Both the position numbers and the translations under genes were made by a program. Below are positions 38,322-45,096 of a stretch of DNA of 64,000 nucleotides, piece by piece. The stretch lies in contig NZ_JAFEUN010000005.1 in NCBI RefSeq assembly GCF_016900895.1, forward strand, positions 1 through 64,000. Direction: 5' to 3'. How positions within the stretch are numbered: position 1 is the stretch's first letter; the number at the start of each line of letters is the position of its first letter. This DNA is from Parashewanella hymeniacidonis. Its GTDB lineage: Bacteria; Pseudomonadota; Gammaproteobacteria; Enterobacterales; Shewanellaceae. A model generated the notes under the pieces. The model did no database searches. It was not told the DNA's origin and saw nothing but the letters and a program-made list of their open reading frames with translations.

Positions 38322-38624
38322 ATGAACGTAGATATTGCTGCTAAGGCTTTGAAAGAGCTAGGGCATTCAACACGACTAACAATTTTTAAGTCGGTAGTGA
38401 AAGCGGGATATGCAGGGGTTGCCGTTGGTGAGATACAGGAAGTGTTAGCGATCCCGGGGTCGACATTATCTCATCATATTTCAGCACTGGCTTCGGCAGG
38501 GTTAATTTCGCAGCGACGAGAAGGGCGTACACTCTTTTGTGTTGCAGACTACGAAAAGTGGCAATCTGTCATCAATTTCATCCAAGATGAATGTTGTATC
38601 GATGAGCAAAGCAATGAAGATTAA
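38322..38624 (+). CDS. ArsR-family transcriptional regulator
   Basis: 100 residues with a winged helix: AAKALKELGHSTRLTIFKSV, then recognition helix PGSTLSHHISALASAGLI and wing QRREGRTLFCV. A C-terminal Cys pair (DECC) could bind As(III) or another soft metal. It is divergent from the ArsP-like permease, and its 3' end overlaps the next gene by 11 bp. The ATG at 38322 is used; a TTG 9 bases upstream is possible. Confidence 0.85.
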   Translation: MNVDIAAKALKELGHSTRLTIFKSVVKAGYAGVAVGEIQEVLAIPGSTLSHHISALASAGLISQRREGRTLFCVADYEKWQSVINFIQDECCIDEQSNED

Positions 38625-39396
38625 TATTTATCAGGTGGATGCGTTCACTTCTGCTGTTTTTAGGGGAAACCCTGCTGCAGTTTGTCCCTTGGATAGCTGG
38701 TTGTCGGATGAACTTTTACAAAATATAGCGACTGAAAATAATTTATCGGAGACAGCATTCTTTGTTAAAGAGGCCGAAGGTTATTGTTTAAGGTGGTTTA
38801 CGCCCAATGGCGAAGTCGATTTGTGTGGTCACGCAACTCTAGCAACAGCGCATGTATTGTTTCAGCATTTGAATAACACCAGTTCAGAAATTGAATTTTA
38901 TACTCGTAGTGGAATCTTATTGGTTAAACAGTGTGACGCTGGTTACCAAATGACATTTCCTGCGACGCAAATGGAAACAGTTGTTGCACCAGATGCACTT
39001 CTGCAAGGTCTAGGAGTAGAACCACTGGAAGTGTTACTAGGCTTTGATTATTGTGTTGTTTTGGAAAATGAAGCACAGGTTCATGCCTTACAACCTGATT
39101 ATAGTTTGCTGTCTAAACTAGAATATCGAGGTGTTGTAGTGACGGCTATCGGCGACGATTGTGACTTTGTAAGCCGCTGCTTTTTTCCCAAACTTAATGT
39201 TAATGAAGATCCCGTAACAGGTTCTGCACATTGTGAGTTAGCACCTTATTGGGCTCAAAAGTTGTCTAAGATTAAATTAACAGCAAAACAGCTATCCAAA
39301 CGAGTTGGAAAGCTTGAGTGCCGAGTTGAAGGCAATAACGTTATCTTAATCGGCAACGCAGCAGACTATATGAAAGGTGTAGTATCGATTAGATAG
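38614..39396 (+). CDS. PhzF-family isomerase/epimerase-like protein
   Basis: 260 residues, with IYQVDAFTSAVFRGNPAAV at the start, the catalytic Glu in NNLSETAFFV, then DLCGHATLATAHVL and DPVTGSAHCELA. PhzF proteins share the diaminopimelate epimerase fold; YddE-type members have no proven substrate. I chose the ATG at 38614 as the family start, though 38602 is possible. It overlaps the ArsR gene and is probably co-transcribed with it, which is an unusual pairing. It overlaps the convergent methyltransferase by 8 bp. Confidence 0.85.
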   Translation: MKINIYQVDAFTSAVFRGNPAAVCPLDSWLSDELLQNIATENNLSETAFFVKEAEGYCLRWFTPNGEVDLCGHATLATAHVLFQHLNNTSSEIEFYTRSGILLVKQCDAGYQMTFPATQMETVVAPDALLQGLGVEPLEVLLGFDYCVVLENEAQVHALQPDYSLLSKLEYRGVVVTAIGDDCDFVSRCFFPKLNVNEDPVTGSAHCELAPYWAQKLSKIKLTAKQLSKRVGKLECRVEGNNVILIGNAADYMKGVVSIR

Positions 39397-40018
39397 CTCG
39401 TGCATAAATGAACAGATCTGTCGTTGTTAGCTCATCCTCGGCAGGAAATTGCTTTCGATAGTGTTCAATTATTTTGAAGTTATTTAACATCAGCTGTGCC
39501 TTTATGTGTTCATACTGATGGTAATGAATATAAACTTGATCTCCACTGGCCGATGTTTGCATCCCCGATTTGTTATCGTCATCCTCCATTGTACTTAGGT
39601 AAAGTAGTCCGCCTAATTCGAGTTTATCTCTTATATTTTTAATCAGTTTTTCAATATCTGTTTTGGATAAATACGGTGTACAAAAACCGCAAACTATCGC
39701 ATCAAATGTTTCGTCAACTTTATCAACACTTCGTCCATCAAGTTTCATCGTTCTAACGGATGGATTATTCAGTTTCGTGAGTTCGAGCATATTTGGAGCA
39801 AGATCAGTGGCCAGTATTCTCAAATCTGGTTTATTGGACAATAAATAGTGAGTAATATTTCCGGGACCACAGCCGAGTTCCAAAATTGATGCATTATCGT
39901 TGATAAGACTGAGGAATCTATCGTAGGTATCAAAATAAAAATCGAAGTTCATATACTTATCTTGGTAGCGCTTCGCTAAGCGGTTGAATGTATCGACCGT
40001 AACTTCGTATTTATTCAC
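39389..40018 (-). CDS. Class I SAM-dependent methyltransferase
   Basis: 209 residues with motif I ILELGCGPGNITHYLL, motif II ILATDLAPNMLEL and DAIVCGFCTPYLS. The domain is the Methyltransf_25/11 type. Substrate unknown; the gene's immediate neighbours (phzF-like, pepD) do not help. AAGGACTTTAAG lies before the start. Confidence 0.82.
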   Translation of the reverse strand: MNKYEVTVDTFNRLAKRYQDKYMNFDFYFDTYDRFLSLINDNASILELGCGPGNITHYLLSNKPDLRILATDLAPNMLELTKLNNPSVRTMKLDGRSVDKVDETFDAIVCGFCTPYLSKTDIEKLIKNIRDKLELGGLLYLSTMEDDDNKSGMQTSASGDQVYIHYHQYEHIKAQLMLNNFKIIEHYRKQFPAEDELTTTDLFIYARAI

Positions 40019-40067
40019 TTAAAGTCCTTTTCATAAACGATATTAAGAATCTACAGGTAAATAAGTG

Positions 40068-40098
40068 AAAAAAAAAGCCCCAACAAATATTGGAGCTT
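40068..40098 (-). terminator. Terminator downstream of pepD
   Basis: On the minus strand GCTCCAA pairs with TTGGGGC around TATTTG, followed by nine T. It lies between pepD and the methyltransferase gene. Confidence 0.85.
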
Positions 40099-40121
40099 AC
40101 TATACAAGAAAGTTGGTAAAT

Positions 40122-41582
40122 TTAGTTCTTAGCTGGAATGCGTTCAAGAACCGCCAATAATAGCTCCCAGTATTGGCCAACTGTTTCAATCAATACTTTT
40201 TCATCTGGGCCGTGCGGATAACGAATGGTTGGGCCAATTGATACCATGTCCATTTCAGGATAAGGCTTTTTGAATAAACCGCACTCAAGACCAGCATGAA
40301 TCACCATGATATCAGGCTCTCTTTTATAGATATCATGATAGGTTTCGTTGACGAGCGCCATAACGGCAGAGCTATTATCTGGTTTCCAGCCTGGGTATGC
40401 ACCACTAAACTCTACTTCGGCGCCACCAAGTTGTGCTAATGCTGTTAGCATGCCTTCAACTTCGCTGCGGCCTGAATCAATCAGCGAGCGAATGAGACAA
40501 AGAACATTTACGCATTCATCTTCTGTGGTGATAACCCCGACATTTAATGAGGTTTCAACAACGCCTGCTACGTCATCACTCATACGAATTACACCATTAG
40601 GTGCCGCATTAAGTAATGCAATAAAGTCATTTTGAGTGTCCTCTGCCATGACTCTTTCAGGAGTAGTAACTTCCGTTAATGTAAACGATGTGCTTGGATC
40701 TGCTATGGCTAGTTCAGCTCGCACGATACCGTCAAATTGATCAACACGTTGATTCAATAGTTCAATTTTTTCGGCTGGAACGGTAAAAACGATATCAGCT
40801 TCACGTGGGATAGCATTTCTTAGCGAGCCACCGGTAAATGAGGCAAGCTCTAATGCAAGTTCATCGGCATGACCAAAAAGGAAGCGAGCTAAAAGCTTAT
40901 TCGCATTACCACGACCCATGTGAATGTTTACGCCTGAGTGGCCGCCTTTCAAGCCTTTAGCTTCAAGCTTAAAGGCTTTCTGAGTTGACTCAACACCTTC
41001 CCAAGCCATTGGAACTTTAATTTCAGCATCAACACCGCCAGCGCAACCCATGTAGATTTCGCCTTCTTGCTCGGAGTCAGTATTAATGAGAATGTCAGCC
41101 TCAAGTACACCTGCCTGAAGTCCAAAAGCGCCAGTCATTCCCGCTTCTTCGTCAATGGTCAACAGTATTTCTAATGGACCATGCTTGATGTCTGTTGAAC
41201 CCAAAATCGCAAGTGCACTCGACATACCAATACCGTTGTCGGCACCTAATGTTGTTCCGTCAGCTTTGACCCAATCACCATCAACGTAAGCTTGGATAGG
41301 ATCTTTGGTAAAATCGTGTTCTTTATCGTTGTTCTTTTGAGGCACCATATCTAAGTGTGCTTGAATACATACTGTTTTACGATCCTCCATTCCAGCTGTT
41401 GCCGGCTTTTTGATGATCAAATTACCAACATGATCTTCTACAAACTCAAAACCTCTTTCGGATACCCAATCTTGAATATATTGACTAAGCATTTGTTCAT
41501 GCTTTGAAGGGTGTGGGATTGAGCAAATAGTTTCAAACCATTGCCAAAGAGGTTGTGGATAAAGTTGATTCAATGCGGTCAC
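40122..41582 (-). CDS. pepD: Cytosol non-specific dipeptidase (aminoacyl-histidine dipeptidase)
   Basis: M20-family metallopeptidase of 486 residues, the usual PepD length. Zinc-ligand regions are visible: VCIQAHLDMVPQ, LGADNGIGMSSALAIL, LLTIDEEAGMTGAFGL and a late VIHAGLECGLF. The lid domain begins KGLKGGHSGVNIHMGRGNA. It hydrolyses Xaa-His and other dipeptides in the cytoplasm. Start is GTG with AAGGAGCC 7 bases upstream. A 237-bp MITE-like repeat begins only 14 bases before the start codon, so the promoter must lie in or beyond the repeat. Confidence 0.93.
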   Translation of the reverse strand: MTALNQLYPQPLWQWFETICSIPHPSKHEQMLSQYIQDWVSERGFEFVEDHVGNLIIKKPATAGMEDRKTVCIQAHLDMVPQKNNDKEHDFTKDPIQAYVDGDWVKADGTTLGADNGIGMSSALAILGSTDIKHGPLEILLTIDEEAGMTGAFGLQAGVLEADILINTDSEQEGEIYMGCAGGVDAEIKVPMAWEGVESTQKAFKLEAKGLKGGHSGVNIHMGRGNANKLLARFLFGHADELALELASFTGGSLRNAIPREADIVFTVPAEKIELLNQRVDQFDGIVRAELAIADPSTSFTLTEVTTPERVMAEDTQNDFIALLNAAPNGVIRMSDDVAGVVETSLNVGVITTEDECVNVLCLIRSLIDSGRSEVEGMLTALAQLGGAEVEFSGAYPGWKPDNSSAVMALVNETYHDIYKREPDIMVIHAGLECGLFKKPYPEMDMVSIGPTIRYPHGPDEKVLIETVGQYWELLLAVLERIPAKN

Positions 41583-41595
41583 GAGGGCTCCTTAT

Positions 41596-41832
41596 AACCT
41601 AAAAAAAGCAGTTGGACGCTTCAAAACGTAATAACTGCATAATGTTTAATAGAAAAAGCAGACGATTCAATTTATCTATAGGGTGAATGCTTGGCACTCG
41701 TAAACTGGTTAAAACCACCGCTAACTGCGTTATAAACAACAGTAAGTAGATCAACTACTCACTGTCATTCAAGCCTTGTTAACGGCAATTTCATCTGCGT
41801 TTAAGATCGCCACCAACTGCTTTTTCTAGGTT
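41596..41832. repeat. MITE-like element, family 1 copy B (about 237 bp)
   Basis: Ends are inverted: AACCTAAAAAAAGCAGTTGG at the left and the reverse complement of CCAACTGCTTTTTCTAGGTT at the right, the same pattern as copy A at 10412-10646. The interior shares GGGTGAAT, CTGGTTAAAA and CTGCGTTA blocks with copy A. It directly precedes the pepD ribosome binding site. Confidence 0.7.
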
Positions 41833-42074
41833 AAACGCAATATCTATTTTGTGTGCAGTATATCATGTTACCAAAACCGAATAAGTTTTGAATATAAAGC
41901 AAAGAAGTATTCAAACAAACAGAAAAAGCGTTAAGTAATTTTAAAACATGAACTAAATGCTTTAAATATAGTTAGTTACTTTAAAGTGCGTGAGTAAGGC
42001 GCAAACCTAGATCACCTTTTTGTGTAGTAAAATTACAAAATTAGCGGTGTTTTTAGTTTATTTAGAAGGAATAG
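41833..42074. other. AT-rich gap before the first micropeptide unit
   Basis: 242 bp between the MITE-like repeat and the promoter at 42075. Nothing coding is visible; it contains a run of AT-rich sequence and no recognised terminator. Confidence 0.4.
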
Positions 42075-42102
42075 TTGTAATAAAACTACATTAATGTATA
42101 AT
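42075..42102 (+). promoter_or_regulatory. Promoter of micropeptide unit 1
   Basis: TTGTAA (42075-42080), 16-base spacer, TATAAT (42097-42102). The stretch ATAGTTGTAATAAAACTACA is identical to that of unit 2 (43811-43830), while DNA further upstream is not similar. The predicted start of transcription is near 42109. Confidence 0.85.
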
Positions 42103-42108
42103 GCACTC

Positions 42109-42240
42109 ATCGATTCGGAAATGACACTGAATCGGATGTTGTTCTTCCAGGAAGGAAACGTGACTCCAAGGACCCGAGTAACAAGTTGTTTGTCTCCACG
42201 GATATGAGAATCTCTAGTTCCAAGGAACCGAGCCAAGCTT
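42109..42240 (+). ncRNA. GGA-hairpin leader of micropeptide unit 1 (putative CsrA-binding array)
   Basis: Five consecutive short stem-loops: CGATTC/GAATCG (42111-42134, GGA in loop), TTCC-AGGAA-GGAA (42145-42157), ACTC/GAGT (42163-42179, loop CAAGGACCC), TCTC/GAGA (42193-42209, loop CACGGATAT) and CTC/GAG with inner GTTC/GAAC (42212-42232, AAGGA). Seven GGA triplets occur in 132 nt, plus one in the ribosome binding site. Hairpin-displayed A-N-GGA is the known CsrA/RsmA recognition form, as in CsrB/RsmZ RNAs and the pgaA leader. The hairpins recur at equivalent places in unit 2. CsrA binding is inference. Confidence 0.65.
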
Positions 42241-42294
42241 TACTAGAGTAATTTAATTTTTATAACAACTTAGAACTTTTTAGGAGTACTTAAT

Positions 42295-42384
42295 ATGTAT
42301 ACAGGTAACGAAAAACTATATTGGCAGAATACTTGGTTTAACGCTGAAGCGATGAAAGGTGGTTTGTTCAGCATAAAGCTGTAA
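42295..42384 (+). CDS. 29-residue micropeptide, copy 1
   Basis: Begins MYTGNEKLYWQNTWFN and ends GGLFSIKL. AGGAG stands 8 bases before the ATG. Compared with copy 2, most nucleotide changes are at third positions (aca/act, ggt/ggc, cta/ctt, cag/caa, aat/aac), the mark of a translated, selected ORF. No signal peptide or strong membrane helix; the aromatic core (Y, W, W, F) would give an amphipathic surface. I do not recognise the family. Confidence 0.75.
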   Translation: MYTGNEKLYWQNTWFNAEAMKGGLFSIKL

Positions 42385-42469
42385 GCGCTTTTTTATCTCT
42401 TAACTTTGGTCGATATAAGACGGCATAGTTAATATTAAGTAAATAATATAATTTTTTAAGGAATGTAAT

Positions 42470-42559
42470 ATGTATACTGGCAACGAAAATCTTTATTGGC
42501 AAAACACTTGGTTTAATGCAGATGCAATTAAAGGTGGTTTGTTCATCATGAAGCTGTAA
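42470..42559 (+). CDS. 29-residue micropeptide, copy 2
   Basis: Begins MYTGNENLYWQNTWFN and ends GGLFIMKL. TAAGGA lies 7 bases before the ATG. It is 85 bases downstream of copy 1 with no promoter or hairpin array between, so the two share one transcript. Identical to copy 1 at 24 of 29 residues by eye. Confidence 0.75.
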   Translation: MYTGNENLYWQNTWFNADAIKGGLFIMKL

Positions 42560-42787
42560 GTTTTATTACTTAATTAGCTGACCAGTTATAGGGCTAACTG
42601 ACCCTACTGTAAATAACTAACTTATTTCGATGATCAGTTACCATTCACCCTTTGTTTTTACCCGTTTGGGTCTATCAAATTCAAGTAGTGTGATTGGTGA
42701 TGACATGCGTCATTACTGAACATATCAAGTTACTCTTTTGTGTTGAGAGAGTAACTTCCTCAAAGAGGCCGCTTGCAAGATGTCTTT
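42560..42787 (+). other. Conserved 3' region of micropeptide unit 1
   Basis: The RNA after the second ORF holds blocks shared with unit 2: GGGCTAACTGACCC (unit 2 GGGCTGACTGGACCC), TTCA-CCCTTTG, ACCC-GTTT-GGGT, TTCAAGTAG, a stem GTTACTC/GAGTAAC, and CCTCAAAGAGGCCGCTTGC just before the terminator. No ORF is conserved here, which suggests a structural or regulatory 3' region. Confidence 0.55.
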
Positions 42788-42812
42788 GCCCGCTATTTAG
42801 CGGGTATTTTTT
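42788..42812 (+). terminator. Terminator of micropeptide unit 1
   Basis: CCCGCTA pairs with TAGCGGG, followed by a T-rich tail. The preceding CCTCAAAGAGGCCGCTTGCA and AAGATGTCTT are nearly identical in unit 2. Confidence 0.88.
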
Positions 42813-42944
42813 TGCAGAAATACTACCGTTTTCTTTCTAAATCTATTTTTAGTAACCTCAATGTTCGTCGGTTTTCTGCGGCCATTCCCCGCCTGAAAAG
42901 CGATGAGGTTCTAATGCTTCATCAATCATCGCTGGCTATTTTCG

Positions 42945-43516
42945 TATCATGTTGGCAATTGAGGCATTTTCATCAATGTAGCCATTAAATAAAATTTCTG
43001 ATGAAAGCGCTTTTGCGAATTCACAGATTATTTTAAATTCAGGCACCTCAGTATTTAATTTCATTGTTTCTCGAAACACTGATTTATCTATATGCTTGAA
43101 ATACTCGGAAGCGATGCCGGAGCACTCAGGTTGGGTGGGATTATTCATTTCTAATGATAATTCACCGTTGATTTTTATAAGAAAATCCCACAGTATCTTT
43201 TGGAGTTGAGTTAATGAAATCTTTTCTGGTTACTTTACATATTTTCCTACCCTCATCTGATTGTTCATTAACAAGCTGGGCGTGAAATTTTGAGAAACCA
43301 TAATTAAAACTATGCTTTTTAATTAATACTAAAAACTGATTAGTGCCATCGGTTAAAACCACTTGTGTTGACTCGGAGGATCATTACTTCCTTCAGTGCG
43401 TTGTTCTGTTAAGTTTTTTCTAGACTTTTTACTGTTTTTACTTCGAAAGTATAGTGCTCACCATCAAGTGAGTATTTACACACCGAGCATCCACTTTGAG
43501 GGTTAGTGCTTTCCAT
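42945..43516 (-). pseudogene. Decayed gene between the two micropeptide units
   Basis: Minus-strand pieces in different frames read in order: MESTNPQSGCSVCKYSLDGE then HYTFEVKTVK (from 43516), VVLTDGTNQFLVLIKKHSFN to GFSYKNQR, and PECSGIASEYFKHIDKSVFR to ASIANMIRK. At least two frameshifts separate them. Together they would make about 185 residues with a Cys pair (GCSVCKY) near the start. Not recognised; a former toxin/effector or metal-binding protein cannot be told apart. Confidence 0.5.
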
Positions 43517-43814
43517 AGTTCACTGCTCTACTAAGACTTTTATCTGATTATATCTTGCTGGTATTACTTAAAGATTAATATGAAATAAAACACTGTTCAG
43601 GTATGTAATCAATAAGCATTTTAAAAGTGAGATGAGAACTTGAGCTTAACACTTGGTTTTATGAAAGTAATTTTATCTTTACTTAATGTATTTTAAAACA
43701 ATGTGTTAGTGGTTTTTGTTGGTAATTTTGAGAGCTAGGTCACTCAAAATTAATTGCTTAAACAGTTGTAAAGTTACATAAAAATGCCTTTTTGATCTTT
43801 TTTTATAAAAATAG
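43517..43814. other. AT-rich gap before micropeptide unit 2
   Basis: About 300 bp with no coding sequence or strong hairpin recognised; similarity to the unit 1 upstream region begins only at 43811. Confidence 0.4.
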
Positions 43815-43842
43815 TTGTAATAAAACTACATTTGTATATAAT
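43815..43842 (+). promoter_or_regulatory. Promoter of micropeptide unit 2
   Basis: TTGTAA (43815-43820), 16-base spacer, TATAAT (43837-43842), same spacing as unit 1 with an identical spacer start TAAAACTACA. Transcription should start near 43849. Confidence 0.85.
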
Positions 43843-43848
43843 GCACTC

Positions 43849-43980
43849 ATCGATTCGGAAATGATGTTTGAATCGATTGTTCTTCCAGGATGGAAATGTG
43901 ACTCCAAGGATCCGAGTAACAAGTTGTTTGCCTCAATGGATATGAGAATCTCTAGTTCCAAGGACCCGAGCCCAAACGCT
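43849..43980 (+). ncRNA. GGA-hairpin leader of micropeptide unit 2 (putative CsrA-binding array)
   Basis: Repeats the unit 1 array: CGATTC/GAATCG (43851-43875), TTCC-AGGAT-GGAA (43883-43895, the textbook AGGAT loop), ACTC/GAGT (43901-43917, loop CAAGGATCC), CTC/GAG (43932-43946, loop AATGGATAT) and CTC/GAG with inner GTTC/GGAC (43950-43970). Six GGA triplets plus the Shine-Dalgarno one. Loop changes between copies keep the GGA, while the linkers vary more. Confidence 0.65.
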
Positions 43981-44036
43981 TTACTAGAGCTATTTTGATT
44001 TTATAACAACTTTGAACTTTTGTAGGAGTACGCATT

Positions 44037-44126
44037 ATGTATACAGGAAATGAAACCCTTTATTGGCAAACCACTTGGTTTAGTGCTGAAGCGATTAGCG
44101 GCGGGTTGTATACACTTTCAGTTTAA
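44037..44126 (+). CDS. 29-residue micropeptide, copy 3
   Basis: Begins MYTGNETLYWQTTWFS and ends GGLYTLSV. AGGAG lies 8 bases upstream, the same spacing as copy 1. The first half is nearly invariant among the three copies and the last five residues vary (FSIKL, FIMKL, YTLSV). This unit has only one ORF. Confidence 0.75.
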   Translation: MYTGNETLYWQTTWFSAEAISGGLYTLSV

Positions 44127-44330
44127 AGTACTGAACCCAGTTTAATAGGGCTGACTGGACCCTTAATTCAGCTACCATCATTCATCACCCTTTGGTACCC
44201 ATTTATTTTGGGTTGTTTAAACAGATTCAAGTAGCATAGCTGGCGACTGTTTTGTGCTGATTATGCCAAGAGTTTTCTGCTACTTTAAGTAGAAAAAGCT
44301 TCCTCGAAGAGGCCGCTTGCAAGATGTCTT
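44127..44330 (+). other. Conserved 3' region of micropeptide unit 2
   Basis: Contains GGGCTGACTGGACCC, ATTCATCACCCTTTGGTACCC with TTTTGGGTT, TTCAAGTAGC, a stem TTTTCTGCTAC/GTAGAAAA and CCTCGAAGAGGCCGCTTGCA, matching the order in unit 1. No conserved ORF. Confidence 0.55.
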
Positions 44331-44357
44331 ACCCGCTCATTGAGCGGGTTTTTTTTG
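44331..44357 (+). terminator. Terminator of micropeptide unit 2
   Basis: ACCCGCTCA pairs with TGAGCGGGT, then eight T. Against unit 1 (CCCGCTA/TAGCGGG) the pair next to the loop changed on both strands (A-T to C-G), a compensatory substitution that supports the fold. Confidence 0.9.
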
Positions 44358-44708
44358 GGTTTTTTATGGCGATCTTGAACTTTCAATCCCTTTGAATATT
44401 ATTCGAGGATATGTCTCTAAAGGTGGCTGATTTAAATTGAGGAAAGCCAGCGTCCTCAGTTGAAGATCGTAGTTTTAGCTCTTCTTCGTTTTGAAAGCTT
44501 AAGCTTTGTAGAGCCACGCATCGAGTCATTCAACGCTGAATAAGCGCGAAAGCCGCACATTCGAGTATTTCAATCACTTTACCTACTTGTTAAATAAGTG
44601 TCTCCAACTCTTGTGATAATTTATCTGAAAAACAAAACTATGAGTTTGATCACATTGTTCTATGCGGTTGTGATGGATGTCAGTATAATTCGCTCGTTTT
44701 CATTGTGG
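44358..44708. other. Gap after micropeptide unit 2
   Basis: About 350 bp with no recognisable gene or element. Confidence 0.4.
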
Positions 44709-44873
44709 TTAAGTAGTTGACCATAAGTTTTCTTAGATTTTCTTACGCCCAATTTTAGCGCTCTACTGCGTTGTAACTCCTCGCCATAGCTACGGCTATG
44801 ACTTGTCGCTACGCCTTGTATTGCTCTTAATTTGAACGCCATAATTATCAAAAAACTTATCGACAACTACTTA
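44709..44873. repeat. MITE-like element, family 2 copy A (165 bp)
   Basis: The ends TTAAGTAGTTGACCATAAG (left) and the reverse complement of CTTATCGACAACTACTTAA (right) are inverted repeats. The middle has CTGCGTTGTAACTCCTCGCC and ATAGCTACGGCTATGAC, a repeat motif I believe recurs in Shewanella-like genomes (from memory). A 68-codon minus-strand ORF here is an accident of the repeat. Confidence 0.7.
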
Positions 44874-44911
44874 ATATGAAAACATCCTCTGGATCTCAAT
44901 AAAAATAACAT

Positions 44912-45075
44912 AAAGTAGTTGATGATAAATTTGTTCAGAATTTTTATGTTCAAATTAAGTGCAGTACAAGACGTAACGTTGGGCGCATAGTATTAATTAT
45001 GCAACCAAAGTGGCAACGCAGTAATGTGCTGAAAATGGAAATAAAAAATGTTAGAAAACTTATGATCAGCTACTT
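44912..45075. repeat. MITE-like element, family 2 copy B, inverted (164 bp)
   Basis: Aligns end to end with the reverse complement of copy A: AAAGTAGTTGATGATAA at the left, GTTCAAATTAAGTGCAGTAC, AACGCAGTAATGTGCTGAAA inside, and AAAACTTATGATCAGCTACT at the right. More diverged than copy A. It ends 22 bases before the purine permease start, so it likely forms that gene's leader. Confidence 0.65.
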
Positions 45076-45096
45076 GCTTACCAAGGACACGCTTAA

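Noticed and set aside
42075..42812. Micropeptide unit 1 as the genome's csrB or csrC sRNA
   Set aside because: Those RNAs carry about twice as many GGA motifs over some 350 nt, without a conserved ORF. Here the array is short and followed by a selected ORF with a ribosome binding site.
42295..44126. The 29-aa peptides as RiPP precursors or type I toxins
   Set aside because: No radical-SAM, cyclase, YcaO or peptidase/transporter gene is nearby, and no antisense RNA promoter was seen; the peptides also lack a strong membrane helix. Left as an open possibility, not claimed.
44660..44866. 68-codon minus-strand ORF
   Set aside because: It falls almost wholly inside the 165-bp MITE-like repeat 44709-44873 and its codons follow the repeat, not a protein.
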